Below the pieces are notes generated by a model. It was not told the DNA's origin and did no database searches. It was given only the letters and a program-made list of their open reading frames with translations. From NCBI GenBank assembly GCA_027482245.1, contig JAIXWG010000049.1, positions 121,353-185,352 on the forward strand: a stretch of DNA of 64,000 nucleotides. The letters run 5' to 3'. The DNA comes from Acetobacteraceae bacterium. GTDB lineage: Bacteria > Pseudomonadota > Alphaproteobacteria > Acetobacterales > Acetobacteraceae. This document shows, in pieces, positions 63,637 to 64,000 of this stretch. Positions within the stretch are counted from its first letter, which is position 1; each line of letters starts with the position of its first letter. Position numbers and translations under genes: made by a program.

Positions 63637-64000
63637 TCATCCGAACACCATATCCGCCGCCGTCAGCGCCGTGGTGACGCCCTGGAGAAACATCTCCTCC
63701 CCGCCCGTGCCGAGATGCACGGCCAGCCCCGCCATGCCCCAGCGCGTCTCGACGGCCTGCGTCACGTCCGATGCGCCATAGCCTTCCAGCCAAAGCTTGT
63801 CGGTCCCCTTGGTGAAATCCACCACCCAGTCATGCCCGTCGCCCTTCGCGAAGACGAAGACGTCCGACCCCGCCCCGCCCGTCAGCCCGTCATCGCCAAG
63901 CCCGCCGCGCAGCACGTCATTGCCGCCGAGGCCCTGCAGGTCGTCCGACCCCGCGCCACCCTGCAGGTAGTCCGCCGCAGTGCCGCCCTTCAGCCAGTCA
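63637..64000 (-). CDS. second RTX calcium-binding protein (5' part beyond right edge)
   Basis: At least 120 C-terminal residues visible; the frame is open to the window edge. RTX repeats (GGAGSDDLQGLGGNDVLRGG) lead to FAKGDGHDWVVDFTKGTDKL and a MFLQGVTTALTAADMVFG end, the same tail as the three modules of the neighbouring RTX protein. Tandem paralogous secreted proteins. Confidence 0.88.
   Translation of the reverse strand, partial: DWLKGGTAADYLQGGAGSDDLQGLGGNDVLRGGLGDDGLTGGAGSDVFVFAKGDGHDWVVDFTKGTDKLWLEGYGASDVTQAVETRWGMAGLAVHLGTGGEEMFLQGVTTALTAADMVFG

Overview
The DNA is very GC-rich, with strong G/C third-position bias and long antisense open frames. Many operons use ATGA or GTGA start/stop overlaps. 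The gene set includes lone Bug-type (tripartite tricarboxylate transporter, TTT) receptors, many family-5 peptide-binding proteins, a PHA-synthase-like protein, an RTX protein and gas vesicle genes. This points to an alphaproteobacterium, most likely an Acetobacteraceae (Roseomonas-like). That assignment is inferred from content, not from a marker gene.

Region 1 (1-9282) is the right part of a gas vesicle (GV) cluster, all on the + strand. It runs: a double-AAA Cdc48-like ATPase (5' end outside the window), a GvpF/L protein ending in a J domain, a second GvpF/L, a small GvpA-family protein, GvpK, an 820-residue membrane-anchored coiled-coil protein, three mutually similar proteins of unknown role, GvpA, and an acidic-linker protein with a C-terminal helix-hairpin-helix. 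Most junctions overlap by 1-23 bases, so this is one or two transcripts. It is the best candidate for an under-described system: a GV assembly line with its own Cdc48-like unfoldase and a J-domain co-chaperone.

Region 2 (9350-19509) is catabolic and transport: a glutathione transferase and a peptide-binding protein (+); a MaoC hydratase, SDR, MATE exporter, two Bug receptors, a hydantoin/allantoin-racemase-like protein and 5-hydroxyisourate hydrolase (-); then a Bug receptor and a BMP-type binding protein (+).

Region 3 (19510-29298) holds MscL and an M20-family hydrolase (-), and a complete five-gene oligopeptide ABC transporter followed by a second glutathione transferase (+). A 265-base intergenic stretch packed with perfect inverted repeats separates these from a convergent orphan peptide-binding protein.

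Region 4 (29340-42892, all +) has a four-gene amine/opine-oxidase-like cassette, a DUF3141/PHA-synthase-like protein, a 70-residue protein, a four-gene glycine-betaine/carnitine ABC transporter, a carnitine-dehydrogenase-like enzyme with a beta-keto acid cleavage enzyme, and two small membrane proteins. Transporter and enzymes together suggest uptake of carnitine or a similar quaternary amine and its conversion to glycine betaine plus acetoacetyl-CoA.

Region 5 (42883-51608) is a second full peptide ABC transporter, split between a - strand operon (dppB, C, D, F order) and a divergent + strand binding-protein gene. The + gene leads into a creatininase-family hydrolase, a ketopantoate-reductase-like enzyme and an M20 peptidase.

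Region 6 (51605-64000, all -) carries a Ser/Thr kinase fused to a universal-stress domain next to a metallophosphoesterase. Then come a DHDPS-like lyase, gluconokinase and 6-phosphogluconate dehydrogenase, a nested inverted-repeat element, a metallo-beta-lactamase-fold persulfide-dioxygenase-like enzyme, xanthine dehydrogenase (two subunits), and two RTX proteins. The last RTX gene runs off the right edge. Xanthine dehydrogenase here and 5-hydroxyisourate hydrolase at 17 kb are two steps of purine breakdown. I see no rRNA, tRNA, CRISPR array, transposase or integrase.
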